64,000 nucleotides of DNA from Dactylosporangium sp040689395 (GCF_040689395.1 NZ_JBFAZX010000005.1:186001-250000), one strand, 5' to 3'. Counted from the first letter of the stretch, positions 37,201-45,208 are shown. Notes: generated by a model from the letters alone, not told the origin. Numbers and translations: made by a program.

Positions 37201-37798
37201 GGCGCAACTCGGTGGTGAGGTCGCCGAGGCGGTTGAGGTTGGCCTGCATCGCCTCGAGCTTGCGGACGGCCTTCTCTTTACGCTTGCGGTGCTTCAGCAC
37301 CCCGGCGGCCTCCTCGACGAAGGCGCGGCGGTCCTCGGGCCGGGCGTGCAGGACACCGTCGAGGCGGTTCTGGCCGACGATCACGTGCATCTCGCGGCCG
37401 ATGCCGGAGTCGGAGAGCAGTTCCTGGATGTCGAGCAGGCGGCACTGGTTGCCGTTGATCTCATACTCGCTCTCGCCCGAGCGGAACATCCGGCGAGTGA
37501 TCGACACCTCGGTGTAGTCGATCGGCAACGCACCGTCGGTGTTGTCGATCGTGAGGGTGACCTCGGCGCGTCCCAGCGGGGCCCGGCTGGCGGTGCCGGC
37601 GAAGATGACGTCCTCCATCTTGCCGCCGCGCAGCGCCTTGGCCCCCTGCTCACCCAGCACCCAGGCAATCGCGTCGACCACGTTGGACTTGCCCGAGCCG
37701 TTGGGCCCGACGACGCAGGTGATGCCCGGTTCGAGCTTCAGCGTGGTGGCGGACGCGAAGGACTTGAAGCCCTTGACCGTCAGGCTCTTGAGGTGCAC
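34226..37798 (-). CDS. smc: Chromosome segregation ATPase SMC
   Basis: SMC dimers with ScpA and ScpB fold and segregate chromosomes. The 1190 residues begin MHLKSLTVKGFKSFASATTL, with Walker A GPNGSGKSNVVDAI near residue 32. Two long coiled coils flank a hinge at about 505-660 (VPGLLGSVAALLSVEAGHEA and AVTPDGDVIGAYAA). The C-terminal head has LSGGERSLTAVALL and Walker B FYIMDEVEAALDD. The start is GTG 37798. A -10-like CATTAT at 37881-37876 lies about 80 bases upstream. scpA and scpB are not in the window. Confidence 0.96.
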   Translation of the reverse strand: MHLKSLTVKGFKSFASATTLKLEPGITCVVGPNGSGKSNVVDAIAWVLGEQGAKALRGGKMEDVIFAGTASRAPLGRAEVTLTIDNTDGALPIDYTEVSITRRMFRSGESEYEINGNQCRLLDIQELLSDSGIGREMHVIVGQNRLDGVLHARPEDRRAFVEEAAGVLKHRKRKEKAVRKLEAMQANLNRLGDLTTELRRQLKPLGRQAEVARRAAGIQADLRDARLRLLADDLATLRETLNREIADETALRARREEVEAEVESINERLAALEAEHAADAPVLAEAQDTWYQLSTLQERYRSLHQLAAERHRNLSAAPVEERPGRDPDQLTVEAEKVREQEEELRAALEASQERLAEAVERRQDLERRLAFAEKAIVAAHKAIADRREGLAKLAGQVESARSRTTAAADEIERLAVQLAEAEARADAAQGLYDEASASASVADNANADLEMRHQEATRELDEINNEVRQHNDAERAAEKDAAQWKAREEALAMGLRRKDGAGTLLARAERVPGLLGSVAALLSVEAGHEAALAAALGALADAVAVAGVDGAVAAVEMLKQDDAGRAALLIASAPMLDAAPVERVPLPPGAAWAMDLVRFPEELHPALERALGDVVFAPDLATARRIVSYAPALRAVTPDGDVIGAYAAAGGSGKQHSFIEVQAAVEEARQQKVDAERRVAEARELLALARNSAAGAKQVVAETAAAKKEADSARNAAARRLAELGAAAKSARAEVERHAAAKAKAEAARESGLASLTELEERLALAEETPIDEDPSTLERDDLADEVPIARQQEMEVRLAVRTAEERVGALAGRADALLRQATAERAARERAAARKATRARGARVAEAVVSGAAFALERLGDSIAEAQETRDTLAAMRAERETTLTGVRGRAKHLTAELERLTSAVHRDEVARAEQRMRIEQLEARSAEEFGLDADTLVAEYGPHLPVPPTAPEIAAAEADGRPAPEPVPFDRATQEKRAAKAERELNLLGKVNPLALEEFAAMEERYKFLSDQLEDLKATRRDLLTVVKDVDDRILEVFTSAYHDTAREFEQVFSVLFPGGEGRLVLTDPEDMLTTGIEVEARPPGKKIKRLSLLSGGERSLTAVALLCAIFRARPSPFYIMDEVEAALDDVNLGRLITLFEQLRERSQLIIITHQKRTMEVADALYGVTMRSGVTEVISQRLRTEEAA

Positions 37799-37943
37799 GG
37801 ATCTCCACGGTGGTCGAGGTGTCTTACCGGGCAGACTACCGCCGGGACACTACCCGCCCCCGCAGCACCGCACACCATAATGCGCGTGTCGTGGACGCCG
37901 CGCCCACCCGCAACCAAACGGACAACCGGGTCGTTACATGACT

Positions 37944-37974
37944 GCGCGCCGAGACCCATCGGATGTCGGCGCGC
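37944..37974 (-). terminator. Hairpin between the coiled-coil gene and smc
   Basis: GCGCGCCGA (37944-37952) and TCGGCGCGC (37966-37974) make a perfect 9-bp stem with a 13-base loop, 45 bases after the stop of the small coiled-coil gene and upstream of the likely smc promoter. Confidence 0.55.
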
Positions 37975-38019
37975 GGGTTTACTGTGTAGTTCTGCGCAGG
38001 TTGCGGTGTCCTGAGGTGT

Positions 38020-38214
38020 TCAGGCCATCGCCGGCTCGACGAGCCGGACCAGCTGGTCCGCCTCTGACGCCGCTGCAGCGAGCCGGTCGTTCTCGGCACG
38101 CAGCCGCACGACCTCGAACTCAAGCGCCCGAACCTTGGCGCGCAGTTGGGTGACCTCGTCGACAAGACGCCGATCGGGCGCGCTGCCTACGTGGCCGAAG
38201 AGGGCCTTAGCCAT
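38020..38214 (-). CDS. Small coiled-coil protein (64 aa)
   Basis: Function not recognised, but short proteins starting MAKALFGHVG are recurrent in actinobacteria. The 64 residues are mostly one helix with heptad-like leucines and valines (VDEVTQLRAKVRALEFEVV, then RLRAENDRLAAAASEADQL), so a homodimeric coiled coil is likely. AAGGAG lies 7 bases before ATG 38214. It seems to have its own promoter (38319-38347) and terminator (37944-37974) and to be an independent unit upstream of smc. Confidence 0.8.
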   Translation of the reverse strand: MAKALFGHVGSAPDRRLVDEVTQLRAKVRALEFEVVRLRAENDRLAAAASEADQLVRLVEPAMA

Positions 38215-38318
38215 ATCGTCTCCTTGTTAAGCGCAGCCGGTCGACTCCGGCAAACGCGCGCCCAGCACCCAGCGACCGAAGCACAAGGGCATAAATGGGC
38301 GCGACTGGCGACCCCTCT

Positions 38319-38347
38319 ATGTTCCTTCCGGGGCGCGACTTAGTCAA
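38319..38347 (-). promoter_or_regulatory. Candidate promoter of the coiled-coil gene
   Basis: On the minus strand TTGACT (38347-38342) and GAACAT (38324-38319) are 17 bp apart. The transcript would start about 98 bases before ATG 38214. Confidence 0.45.
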
Positions 38348-38443
38348 GCCAACCGGCACGCCAAAGGTCCTGGCCAGGGTGTTCTCACTCACCCGGGTGC
38401 GTGATCCGCACCGCCCGCGCCGATCGTGGCAGTGTGCCACCAG

Positions 38444-38473
38444 TTGCCCCGCAGCGCCACTGCAAAGTAGCGT
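38444..38473 (+). promoter_or_regulatory. Candidate promoter of the CAP-protein gene
   Basis: TTGCCC (38444-38449) and TAGCGT (38468-38473) are separated by 18 bp; the leader would be about 38 nt, with a GGGAGA ribosome-binding site before ATG 38518. Confidence 0.45.
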
Positions 38474-38517
38474 CTCGTCCGAGAAATTCTGGGACCCACC
38501 ACGACCGGGAGAGCGCG

Positions 38518-39183
38518 ATGACGGCACCGCGACCCGGCCTCGTGACCAAGCTCGGCCCCACAGGCATCGCCGCGATCGCCACCGGCGTTCTGGTCGTGTT
38601 CGGCCTCGGCGCGATGATCATTCCGGCGCTCAGCAACGGCGGCGACACCTCCAGCACCGAGCAGGCCGCGCCCCAGGCGAGCGCGTCCGGGCCCGCCACG
38701 TCCAGCGCCCCAGTCCCGTCCAGCGCGCCCGCCATGGCGAGCAGCGCGCCGCCCGCGAGCACCACCCCGGCCGCGACCCGAACCACGCTTGTGTCGGCGA
38801 ACTTCAACACCGACTACGAGGACCGCGCCATCCAGTTGATCAACAACGAGCGGCGCAAGCGGAAATGCGACCCGCTGCGGGTCGACGGCAGGCTGCGTAC
38901 GGCCGCACGGGGGCACGCCGCCGACATGGCCGCCCAAGACTTCACCGGCGGCAGCGGCAGCGACGGCAGCGACCCGGCCAGACGCGTCCGGGCGGCCGGA
39001 TACACCGCCTTCGCCGACGAATTGACCGCCAAGGGTGGCGACCCCGGCGACACCGTCAAGCGCTGGCTGCGCGGCGACAACGCGCACGCCCTGCTGGTCG
39101 ACTGCGACATCACATCGATCGGCGTCGGGGTCGCGATGCGCGGCCGCACGCCCTACTGGACCGTGGACATCGGCCGTGCTTGA
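38518..39183 (+). CDS. Membrane-anchored CAP-domain protein
   Basis: A 221-residue protein. One membrane span or signal anchor (IAAIATGVLVVFGLGAMIIP, about 17-36) is followed by a Ser/Ala/Pro linker (to about 85) and a CAP/SCP/PR1-type domain (AIQLINNERRKRKCDPLRVD, then LRTAARGHAADMAAQDF and LVDCDITSIGVGVA). In usual CAP domains the cavity holds two His and two Glu. Here the segment normally reading FSHxG is DFTGGSG, so one His is absent, and the GEN part is ADELT. It may therefore bind ligands differently. It probably faces outside the cell, and is followed 26 bases later by a spherulin-4-like gene. Confidence 0.8.
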   Translation: MTAPRPGLVTKLGPTGIAAIATGVLVVFGLGAMIIPALSNGGDTSSTEQAAPQASASGPATSSAPVPSSAPAMASSAPPASTTPAATRTTLVSANFNTDYEDRAIQLINNERRKRKCDPLRVDGRLRTAARGHAADMAAQDFTGGSGSDGSDPARRVRAAGYTAFADELTAKGGDPGDTVKRWLRGDNAHALLVDCDITSIGVGVAMRGRTPYWTVDIGRA

Positions 39184-39209
39184 GGGGGCCCAGCATCGTT
39201 AGTCCGGTC

Positions 39210-39989
39210 GTGGACCGGGTTCCGACGCTCCTGCCACTGCGGGCGCATCCGCTGGCCCGGCCACACGCATGGGAGATCATCGCGGGACACGGTCCGGCGT
39301 TCACCGTCGTCGTCGACGTCGCGCGGGGGCCCGGCAGCGGCCGGGATCCGCTGTGGACGGCCGCCATCGGCCGCCTGGAGGCGGCCGGCGTGCGGCTGCT
39401 CGGCTACGTCAACGTCGACTACGGCACCCGCCCGGTCGCGGACATCCGTGCGGACGTGTACCGATGGGCCGGCTACCCGGTGCGCGGCGTGTTTCTCGAC
39501 CGGACGCCGGTCAGCCCGTACGCGATCGGCCCCGTCGCCGTGATCGCGCAGGCGGCCACCCGTGCTGGGCTGCCGGAGGTGCTGCTCAACCCCGGGGAGC
39601 CGCCCGACAACGCGTACCGCGACCTCGGCCTGCCTGTATGCGTGTTCGACGGCAGCTGGCGGGAGTACCTGCGCTGGTCCGGCGAGGGGGCGCGGCCCGG
39701 CGACGGGCACCTGGTGCACGCCGTCCCGCCGTGGGAGCTCGACGAGGCGGCCCGGCTGCAGGTCAGCCGCGGGGCCGGCTTCGGGCTCGTCACCGACCTG
39801 GGCGCCCCCGACCCGTATACCGACCTGCCCGCCTGGTGCGGCCTCGTGCCCGGCCTGGCCGAGCTGGGCACGGGGCTGGGCAAGCCGACCCAGGCGCCCC
39901 GCCGGCCACGCTCCTACTGGCAGCTCAGCGTGGTGCGAGACGAGGCCGCGGCTGGCAGCGCGGGCATGAGTACGAGGACCGGTTCATGA
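39210..39989 (+). CDS. Spherulation-specific family 4 protein
   Basis: A 259-residue protein of the spherulin-4 family, a TIM-barrel group related to polygalactosaminidase-type glycosidases. Typical motifs are LLGYVNVDYGTRPVADIRAD, WAGYPVRGVFLDRTPVS and LLNPGEPPDN. Relatives occur in bacteria and in slime-mould spores; biochemical function is mostly unproven. No signal peptide is visible. The start is uncertain: GTG 39210 is the nearest to the conserved VPTLLPLRAHP, without a clear Shine-Dalgarno. Its last 65 bases overlap the end of mutM on the other strand. Confidence 0.78.
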   Translation: MDRVPTLLPLRAHPLARPHAWEIIAGHGPAFTVVVDVARGPGSGRDPLWTAAIGRLEAAGVRLLGYVNVDYGTRPVADIRADVYRWAGYPVRGVFLDRTPVSPYAIGPVAVIAQAATRAGLPEVLLNPGEPPDNAYRDLGLPVCVFDGSWREYLRWSGEGARPGDGHLVHAVPPWELDEAARLQVSRGAGFGLVTDLGAPDPYTDLPAWCGLVPGLAELGTGLGKPTQAPRRPRSYWQLSVVRDEAAAGSAGMSTRTGS

Positions 39990-40779
39990 ACGCCTCCCGG
40001 CGCATCGGGCTGCCGCAGCGGTTGCAGGGCAGGCCCTCGCGGCCGTAGGCGTTCAGCGCACGGTCGAAGTAGCCGCTCTCGCCATTGACGTTGACGTAGA
40101 GCGCGTCGAAGCTGGTGCCGCCCTGGGCGATCGCCTCGTTGAGGACGTCGCGCACGTGCCCGAGCAGGCGGCGTACCACCGGGCGGGAAAGCTGCGACGT
40201 GTCTCTCGCGCCGTGCAGCCGCGCCCGCCACAGCGCCTCGTCGGCGTAGATGTTGCCGACGCCGGAGATCAACGTCTGGTCCAGCAGCGCCCGCTTGACC
40301 TCGGTGCGGCGGCCACGCATCCGCTCAATGAACGCGTCGTCGATGAACAGCGGATCGACCGGGTCCAGCGCGATGTGGGCGAGTTCGGCGGGTAGCACCG
40401 CGCCACCCTCGGACACGCTGAGGCCGCCGAACGTACGCTGGTCGACGAAGCGCAGCTCCGGCCCGTCGTCGTCGAAGGTGAAGCGCACCCGCAGATGGGT
40501 CTCCGCCGCGGCGTCGGCCGGCTGCATGAGCAGCTGTCCGGACATGCCGAGGTGGCCCACGAGCGCGTCCTCGTCGTCCAAGGGCAGCCACAGGTACTTC
40601 CCGCGGCGCATGACGGCGCCCACGCGGCGGCCCGCGAGGATGCCGGAGAAGTGCTCGGCGCCAGGCAGATGGCGGCGAATCGCGCGCGGATGCAGCACCT
40701 CGACCGTGGCGATGCGCCGACCGGACACCCACTTGTCGAGGCCGCGGCGGACGGTCTCGACCTCGGGCAGCTCAGGCAT
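39925..40779 (-). CDS. mutM: Formamidopyrimidine-DNA glycosylase
   Basis: MutM removes 8-oxoguanine and formamidopyrimidine lesions. The 284 residues start MPELPEVETVRRGL with the catalytic Pro2 and Glu3, have the beta-loop lysine in MRRGKYLWLPL, the H2TH region SGVGNIYADEALWRA, and the C-terminal zinc finger CNRCGSP followed by CPRC. It is the last gene of the plsX-rnc chain, 10 bases after the PIG-V-like gene. Position next to rnc is standard in actinobacteria. Confidence 0.95.
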   Translation of the reverse strand: MPELPEVETVRRGLDKWVSGRRIATVEVLHPRAIRRHLPGAEHFSGILAGRRVGAVMRRGKYLWLPLDDEDALVGHLGMSGQLLMQPADAAAETHLRVRFTFDDDGPELRFVDQRTFGGLSVSEGGAVLPAELAHIALDPVDPLFIDDAFIERMRGRRTEVKRALLDQTLISGVGNIYADEALWRARLHGARDTSQLSRPVVRRLLGHVRDVLNEAIAQGGTSFDALYVNVNGESGYFDRALNAYGREGLPCNRCGSPMRREAFMNRSSYSCPRCQPRPRLAPR

Positions 40780-40789
40780 GGAAGTCCTT

Positions 40790-42016
40790 CTAGATCGCGT
40801 AGTGCCAGACGGTGATGAGATACGAGCCGTACCACAGCCCGAACGCGCCGAAGGCCGCCACGACCAGCGCCGCCGTGCGCGGGCGCGCGCGAGCGAGCGC
40901 GACCGCGGGCGGCACCAGGATGAGCAGCGAGGGCACGAGCAGCCGCGGCTTGGAGTGGTAATACCCGGCCTGGCCCAGGACCAGGACGAGCACGCCGATG
41001 CCGTAGACGGCCAGCGGCAGCCACACGCGCCCGCGCAGGGCCGCGGCGGCGAGGATGACGGTGCCGATGAGCATCCACGCGACGCTGACGTGGATCCAGC
41101 CGTCGCCCCCGCGCAGGGCATCGCGGACGAACTCCAGGCTGGAGGAGCCGTAGTCGAACGTGGTGCCCCAGCCGGCGGTCTGGATGTTGAACCACGCGCG
41201 GAGCTCGCCGACGTGCAGCCCGACCCAGAGCAGGTAGGCCGGCGCGCCGGCAAGCGCGATGGCCGCGCCGACCAGGGGTTTCCAGACCGGTGTCGTACCG
41301 CCGGTGCCCGCCCCCGCGCGCCCCCGCCCGCCCCCGTCCGGGTCCGGATCGACCTCGGGGCGCTCGTTCGCGCCCGCGCGGGCGCGGTACACGGCGATCC
41401 CGGCCGCGACCGTCAGCGCGATCGCCGCTGCCGCGCCCGTGGGGCGGGTCAGGCCGGCTCCCAGCCCGAGTAGGCCGGCGGCCAGCCATTCGCCACGGTG
41501 CGCCAGCAGCAGCATGCCGGCGACCAGGGCGATGAACAGCGACTCCGAATAGGCCATGGACAGCGCCATCGACATCGGCTGCACGCAGAACAACGCGGTG
41601 AACACCAGGCCCACCCGCTCGTCGTACAGGCGGGTGAGCAGGGCGCACAGCAGCACCGCGGCCGCGCCTCCGGCCAGCCACGACACGGTGATCGCGGCGG
41701 TGCCGTAGTCAAGCCGGGTGACGAAGTGCACGAGGCGGACCAGCATCGGGTAGCCGGGGAAGAAGGCCAGGCCGTTGCCGGTCAGACGGCCGTCGGCGTC
41801 GAAGCTGTACCCGGCCGGGTACCCCTCCTCGGCCACGCGCAGGAAGTGCCCGCCGTCCCAGGCGAGCAGCCGGTCGCGGATCTTGCCGTCAGGCGACATC
41901 CACCACAGGAACGCCAGCTGCAGCAGGCGGCTCAGGGTGTACAACCCCAGGGGGAAGGCGATCAGGAAGGATCGCCCACGCTGCGTGGTCTCACTGACCG
42001 GCGTCATCGTCGTCAT
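40790..42016 (-). CDS. PIG-V-like integral membrane mannosyltransferase
   Basis: A 408-residue polytopic protein with about 9-10 predicted spans. The family signature of PIG-V-like GT-C glycosyltransferases is visible near the N-terminus: LLAWDGGHFLRVAEEGYP, where the acidic residue is catalytic or metal-linked. A Gly/Arg/Pro loop (EVDPDPDGGGRGRAGAG) is inserted in the middle. It probably uses a polyprenyl-phosphate sugar donor at the outer face. ATG 42016 has GAGGAA 10 bases upstream and overlaps the end of rnc by 26 bases; ATG 42007 is an alternative. Confidence 0.82.
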   Translation of the reverse strand: MTTMTPVSETTQRGRSFLIAFPLGLYTLSRLLQLAFLWWMSPDGKIRDRLLAWDGGHFLRVAEEGYPAGYSFDADGRLTGNGLAFFPGYPMLVRLVHFVTRLDYGTAAITVSWLAGGAAAVLLCALLTRLYDERVGLVFTALFCVQPMSMALSMAYSESLFIALVAGMLLLAHRGEWLAAGLLGLGAGLTRPTGAAAAIALTVAAGIAVYRARAGANERPEVDPDPDGGGRGRAGAGTGGTTPVWKPLVGAAIALAGAPAYLLWVGLHVGELRAWFNIQTAGWGTTFDYGSSSLEFVRDALRGGDGWIHVSVAWMLIGTVILAAAALRGRVWLPLAVYGIGVLVLVLGQAGYYHSKPRLLVPSLLILVPPAVALARARPRTAALVVAAFGAFGLWYGSYLITVWHYAI

Positions 42017-42809
42017 CGGCGGGCGGTTCCTCGGCAGGTCGGGTCCGGGTGTGGATGGCGGAGCCGGAGGTCGCGGGCCCGGGGCGGGCGGGCTCCGCGG
42101 GGGTGGCGGACGACTCCGGCTGAACGCCGGACAGCTCCCGCCAGGCGGCCTCGGCAGCGCGCTGCTCGGCCTCCTTCTTGCTGCCACCCTGCGCCCCGCC
42201 GTAGCGCTGCTTGGCGACGATCACCCAGGCGGTGAACCGCTTGGCGTGGTCGGGGCCCTCCTCGTCGATGCGGTACTCGGGCACCCCGAGGCCCCGCCCG
42301 GCGGTGAGCTCCTGCAGGCTGGTCTTCCAGTCCAGGCCAGCCCCGCGCAGCGCCGCCTCGGCCATCAGCCCGTCGAACAGCTTGTGGATCACCTGCGCGG
42401 TGACGTCCAGGCCGTACTGCAGGTAGATCGCGCCGATGAGCGCCTCGAGCGTGTCGGCGAGGATGCTGGCCTTGTCGCGGCCCCCGGTCGCCTCTTCGCC
42501 CTTGCCGAGCAGCAGGAACGGGCCGATGCCGTTGGGGCCGAGGCGCCGCGCGACGTCGGCGAGGGCGCGCATGTTGACGACGCTGGCGCGCAGCTTCGCC
42601 AGCTGCCCCTCGGCGAGCTTCGGATGGTTCTGGAACAGGGCGGTGGTGATCACCACGCCAAGGACGGCGTCGCCGAGGAACTCCAGCCGCTCGTTGGTGG
42701 GCAGGCCGCCGTTCTCGTACGCGTACGAACGGTGGGTCAGGGCCCGCTTGAGCATCTCCGGGTCGAAGTCGACGCCGAAGGCGGTCTCGAGATGGTTCTG
42801 ATTCTTCAC
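41991..42809 (-). CDS. rnc: Ribonuclease III
   Basis: RNase III cuts double-stranded RNA, including rRNA precursors. The 272 residues include the signature NERLEFLGDAVLG, the second acidic site DTLEALIGAIYLQYG, and a dsRNA-binding domain (DWKTSLQELTAGRGLGVPEY, AAAEAAWRELSG region). A tail of about 45 acidic and Pro-rich residues ends DDDDDAGQ. GTG 42809 overlaps the plsX stop (GTGA). The order rpmF-plsX-rnc is conserved in many bacteria. Confidence 0.95.
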   Translation of the reverse strand: MKNQNHLETAFGVDFDPEMLKRALTHRSYAYENGGLPTNERLEFLGDAVLGVVITTALFQNHPKLAEGQLAKLRASVVNMRALADVARRLGPNGIGPFLLLGKGEEATGGRDKASILADTLEALIGAIYLQYGLDVTAQVIHKLFDGLMAEAALRGAGLDWKTSLQELTAGRGLGVPEYRIDEEGPDHAKRFTAWVIVAKQRYGGAQGGSKKEAEQRAAEAAWRELSGVQPESSATPAEPARPGPATSGSAIHTRTRPAEEPPADDDDDAGQ

Positions 42810-43855
42810 GAGCGCTCTCCCAGTGCGTCACGGATAGTGAGGCCGCCGGCCGAGGAGAGTTCGGTCAGCAGATCGTCGGCGATACCGGCGACCGCCGGGG
42901 TGATGCGGTCGCGGTGCAGTCGTGCGGCGAGGGCGATGCCGTCGGCGACCTCGGCCCCGCCGGCCGAGCCGTGGCAGACGACGACGTCGCCGGCCACCCC
43001 CAGGAGCACGGCGGCCTCGTGGGGGCGTGTGCCGTACACCTCGGAAATCTTGGATCCACCGCGACTTGCGGTGAACGCCCCCTCGATGCCCTTGAGCAGG
43101 ATGTTGCCGGTGAAGCCGTCGGTGACGACCACGTCGGCGGGGCCACCACGCGGCACGTCGAAGCCCTCGACGAGCCCGACGTAATGGCCGCCGGCGGGCA
43201 GCGGGATGTCGGACAGCGCAATCGACACGGCGCGGCGCAGCCGGTCGCCCTTGCCGGGCTCGCTGCCGATGGACAGCAGCCCAACGCGCGGGCGCGCGAT
43301 GCCGAGCCCGACGGAGGCGAAGGCGGTGCCGAGCACGGCGTGCTGGACGAGCTCGAGCATGGTCGCGTCGAGGGTCACACCGACGTCGAGGAGGAGCACG
43401 GGTCCCCGTTCGGTGGGCAACTGTGCGGCGAGGCCAGGCCGGCGCACGCCGCGCAGCCGGCCCAGCACGTGCGCGGAGGCAGCCACGGCGGCGCCGCTGG
43501 AGCCGGCCGAGACCATCGCGTCCGCGCGGCCCGTGTACACCGCCTCGGCGGCCGTGCGGACCGTCGTCTCGCGGCGGATGTTGCGCAGCGGCGAATCGGC
43601 CATGCCGATGACCGAGTCGACGGCGATGACGCTGACGCGCTCACGGTCGCCGACCGCGAGCGCACCGACGACCTCGCCGGCCGACTGCTGCGGCCCGACG
43701 AGGACGAGGTGGAGGTCTGGATCGGCGCTGCATGCACGCAGAGCGCCGTCAACCACGACGGCGGGAGCCCCGTCCCCGCCGAGGAGGTCGACGGCGATCC
43801 GCGCGACGCCGGACGGGAGTCTCCCGCCGTGCGGCGATCGGTCGGATCGCGTCAC
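42806..43855 (-). CDS. plsX: Phosphate acyltransferase PlsX
   Basis: PlsX makes acyl-phosphate from acyl-ACP for phospholipid synthesis. The 349 residues carry IAVDLLGGDGAP, SAGSSGAAVAASAHVLGRL, VTDGFTGNILLKGIEGAF and end with LTIRDALGERS. The start is not certain: GTG 43855, 13 bases after the rpmF stop, adds a 16-residue polar leader before ARIAVDLLGG, and no closer ATG or GTG exists. It is coupled to rnc downstream. Confidence 0.93.
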   Translation of the reverse strand: MTRSDRSPHGGRLPSGVARIAVDLLGGDGAPAVVVDGALRACSADPDLHLVLVGPQQSAGEVVGALAVGDRERVSVIAVDSVIGMADSPLRNIRRETTVRTAAEAVYTGRADAMVSAGSSGAAVAASAHVLGRLRGVRRPGLAAQLPTERGPVLLLDVGVTLDATMLELVQHAVLGTAFASVGLGIARPRVGLLSIGSEPGKGDRLRRAVSIALSDIPLPAGGHYVGLVEGFDVPRGGPADVVVTDGFTGNILLKGIEGAFTASRGGSKISEVYGTRPHEAAVLLGVAGDVVVCHGSAGGAEVADGIALAARLHRDRITPAVAGIADDLLTELSSAGGLTIRDALGERS

Positions 43856-43868
43856 CCGGATCCGGTGG

Positions 43869-44042
43869 TCAGACCTCGATGACCTGACGGCCGTTGTACG
43901 TGCCGCAGACCGAGCAAGCCGCGTGGGGCAGCTTGGGCGAGCGGCACTGCGGGCACGGCTGAGTGGAGACCGCGACGGCTTTCCACTGGCTCCGGCGCGA
44001 CCGGGTGTTGCTGCGCGACATCTTCCGCTTGGGAACGGCCAC
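43869..44042 (-). CDS. rpmF: 50S ribosomal protein L32
   Basis: A 57-residue L32, MAVPKRKMSRSNTRSRRSQW at the N-terminus, with a zinc-ribbon CPQC and CSVC (residues 30-46). It is too short for common open-frame cut-offs. GTG 44042 has AGGAG about 9 bases upstream, overlapping the YceD stop region. The gene pair yceD-rpmF is a conserved unit. Confidence 0.96.
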   Translation of the reverse strand: MAVPKRKMSRSNTRSRRSQWKAVAVSTQPCPQCRSPKLPHAACSVCGTYNGRQVIEV

Positions 44043-44048
44043 GGGACC

Positions 44049-44609
44049 TTACTCCTCTGACTTGATCTGGGACAGGGCGGCCCAGCGCGGGTCGATCTGC
44101 TCGTGGTTGTGTCCCGCGGGCAGATCGTCGATCGGTACCCCACAGCCGGGGCACAGACCTGGGCAGTCTTCACGGCACACGGGGTTGGCGGCCAGGGAGA
44201 GCACCACCGCGTCCCGCAGTGCCGGCTCCAGGTCGATCAGGTCGCCCTGCAGCCGTCCAACCTCGTCCTCGTCCGTCGTCTCGTCCGTGGTGCTGTGCTC
44301 GTAGGCATAGAACTCTTGGATCGGGACGTCCAGCGTGTCGCTGATCGGGCGTAGGCAGCGCCCGCACTCGCCGACCAGAGGGCCGGTGACGGTGCCGGAG
44401 ACGAGAACGCCTTCGGACACCGACTCCATGCGCAGCTGGAGGTCGAGCTCGGCGCCCTGGGGCACGCCGATCAGCTCCAGGCCGAGGTCTTCGGGCGCCG
44501 GCACCTTCCGCGAGACCGCATGCAGAGCGCCCGGTCGGCGTGGGAGGTCTCTCGTCTCGAGGACCAGCGGCGACCGGGGATCCAGGTGCGGGTGCTGTTG
44601 ATGTGGCAT
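44049..44609 (-). CDS. YceD/DUF177 family protein
   Basis: A 186-residue protein of the DUF177 family, found next to rpmF in most bacteria; plant relatives act in 23S rRNA accumulation. It has a beta-rich domain (LVLETRDLPRRPGALHAVSR), the conserved GECGRCLRPI, and a C-terminal cysteine cluster CREDCPGLCPGCG, likely a zinc site. Start ATG 44609. Confidence 0.92.
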   Translation of the reverse strand: MPHQQHPHLDPRSPLVLETRDLPRRPGALHAVSRKVPAPEDLGLELIGVPQGAELDLQLRMESVSEGVLVSGTVTGPLVGECGRCLRPISDTLDVPIQEFYAYEHSTTDETTDEDEVGRLQGDLIDLEPALRDAVVLSLAANPVCREDCPGLCPGCGVPIDDLPAGHNHEQIDPRWAALSQIKSEE

Positions 44610-44707
44610 CGTTCAGACTCCGGCCAGGCAGGGCCGACGGATTAGGCTACCCGAGCGGCAGATCTTCCGTCGAATCGCCCCCACCATAGCGCGCCCGAAG
44701 GCGCGGC

Positions 44708-45208
44708 TCAGAAGGGCAGTGGCCGGTCGTCCTCGCCGGAGGGGGTGAACGACCCGATCTCGCGCAGGGCGTGCATCTTGTCGCGCCCGCGCTCGATGGA
44801 CGCCAGGGACCTGGTCAGGAACTGCTCGAAGTTGGCCAGTGCGGTGTCGACGTAGTCGTCGACCTCGTCACGCAGCCGCTGCGTCTCCGCGCGCGCCTCG
44901 TTGATCATCCGCGACGCCTCGTGCTCCGCCGACACGACGATCTCGTTGATCGACACGAGGCGGGTGTGCTCGGCCTCCGCCTCGGCGATGATCCGCTCGG
45001 CCTCGCGCCGGCCCGCCTCGACGATCTTGTCGCGCTCTTCCAGCAGCGCGGTCGCCCGGCGCAACTCCCCTGGCAGGTCGGCCCGCAGCTGGTCGAGCAG
45101 ATTGATCATGTCCGCGCGATCGAACACGAAGTTGCTCCGCGACATCGGCGCCGACCGTGCACCCTCGATCAACGCGATGATCTGGTCGATGCTCTCGAGC
45201 GGATCCAC
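44708..45208 (-). CDS. DivIVA-like coiled-coil protein
   Basis: A 166-residue acidic protein, mostly alpha-helical, with an N-terminal membrane-proximal segment (MDPLESIDQIIALIEGARSA) and a long coiled coil (RDKIVEAGRREAERIIAEAE, then DEVDDYVDTALANFEQFLTR). This pattern is that of the actinobacterial DivIVA/ATP-synthase-b-like family that lies between rpmF and coaD and is linked to cell-pole or division proteins. Exact function is unproven. GTG 45208 has AGGAG 9 bases upstream. Confidence 0.82.
   Translation of the reverse strand: MDPLESIDQIIALIEGARSAPMSRSNFVFDRADMINLLDQLRADLPGELRRATALLEERDKIVEAGRREAERIIAEAEAEHTRLVSINEIVVSAEHEASRMINEARAETQRLRDEVDDYVDTALANFEQFLTRSLASIERGRDKMHALREIGSFTPSGEDDRPLPF

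Larger units (their letters stand above)
38215..38517. other. Divergent regulatory region
   Basis: A region of 303 bases between the small coiled-coil gene and the CAP-protein gene. It contains a promoter candidate for each direction (minus at 38319-38347, plus at 38444-38473). I tested it by eye for SRP RNA and known riboswitch signatures and found none. Confidence 0.45.

Noticed and set aside
38280..38345. Possible SRP RNA or riboswitch between the coiled-coil and CAP genes
   Set aside because: The GGAAGG word raised the idea, but the conserved SRP loop pairings and ydaO or other riboswitch cores are absent; a simple promoter explains the sequence.
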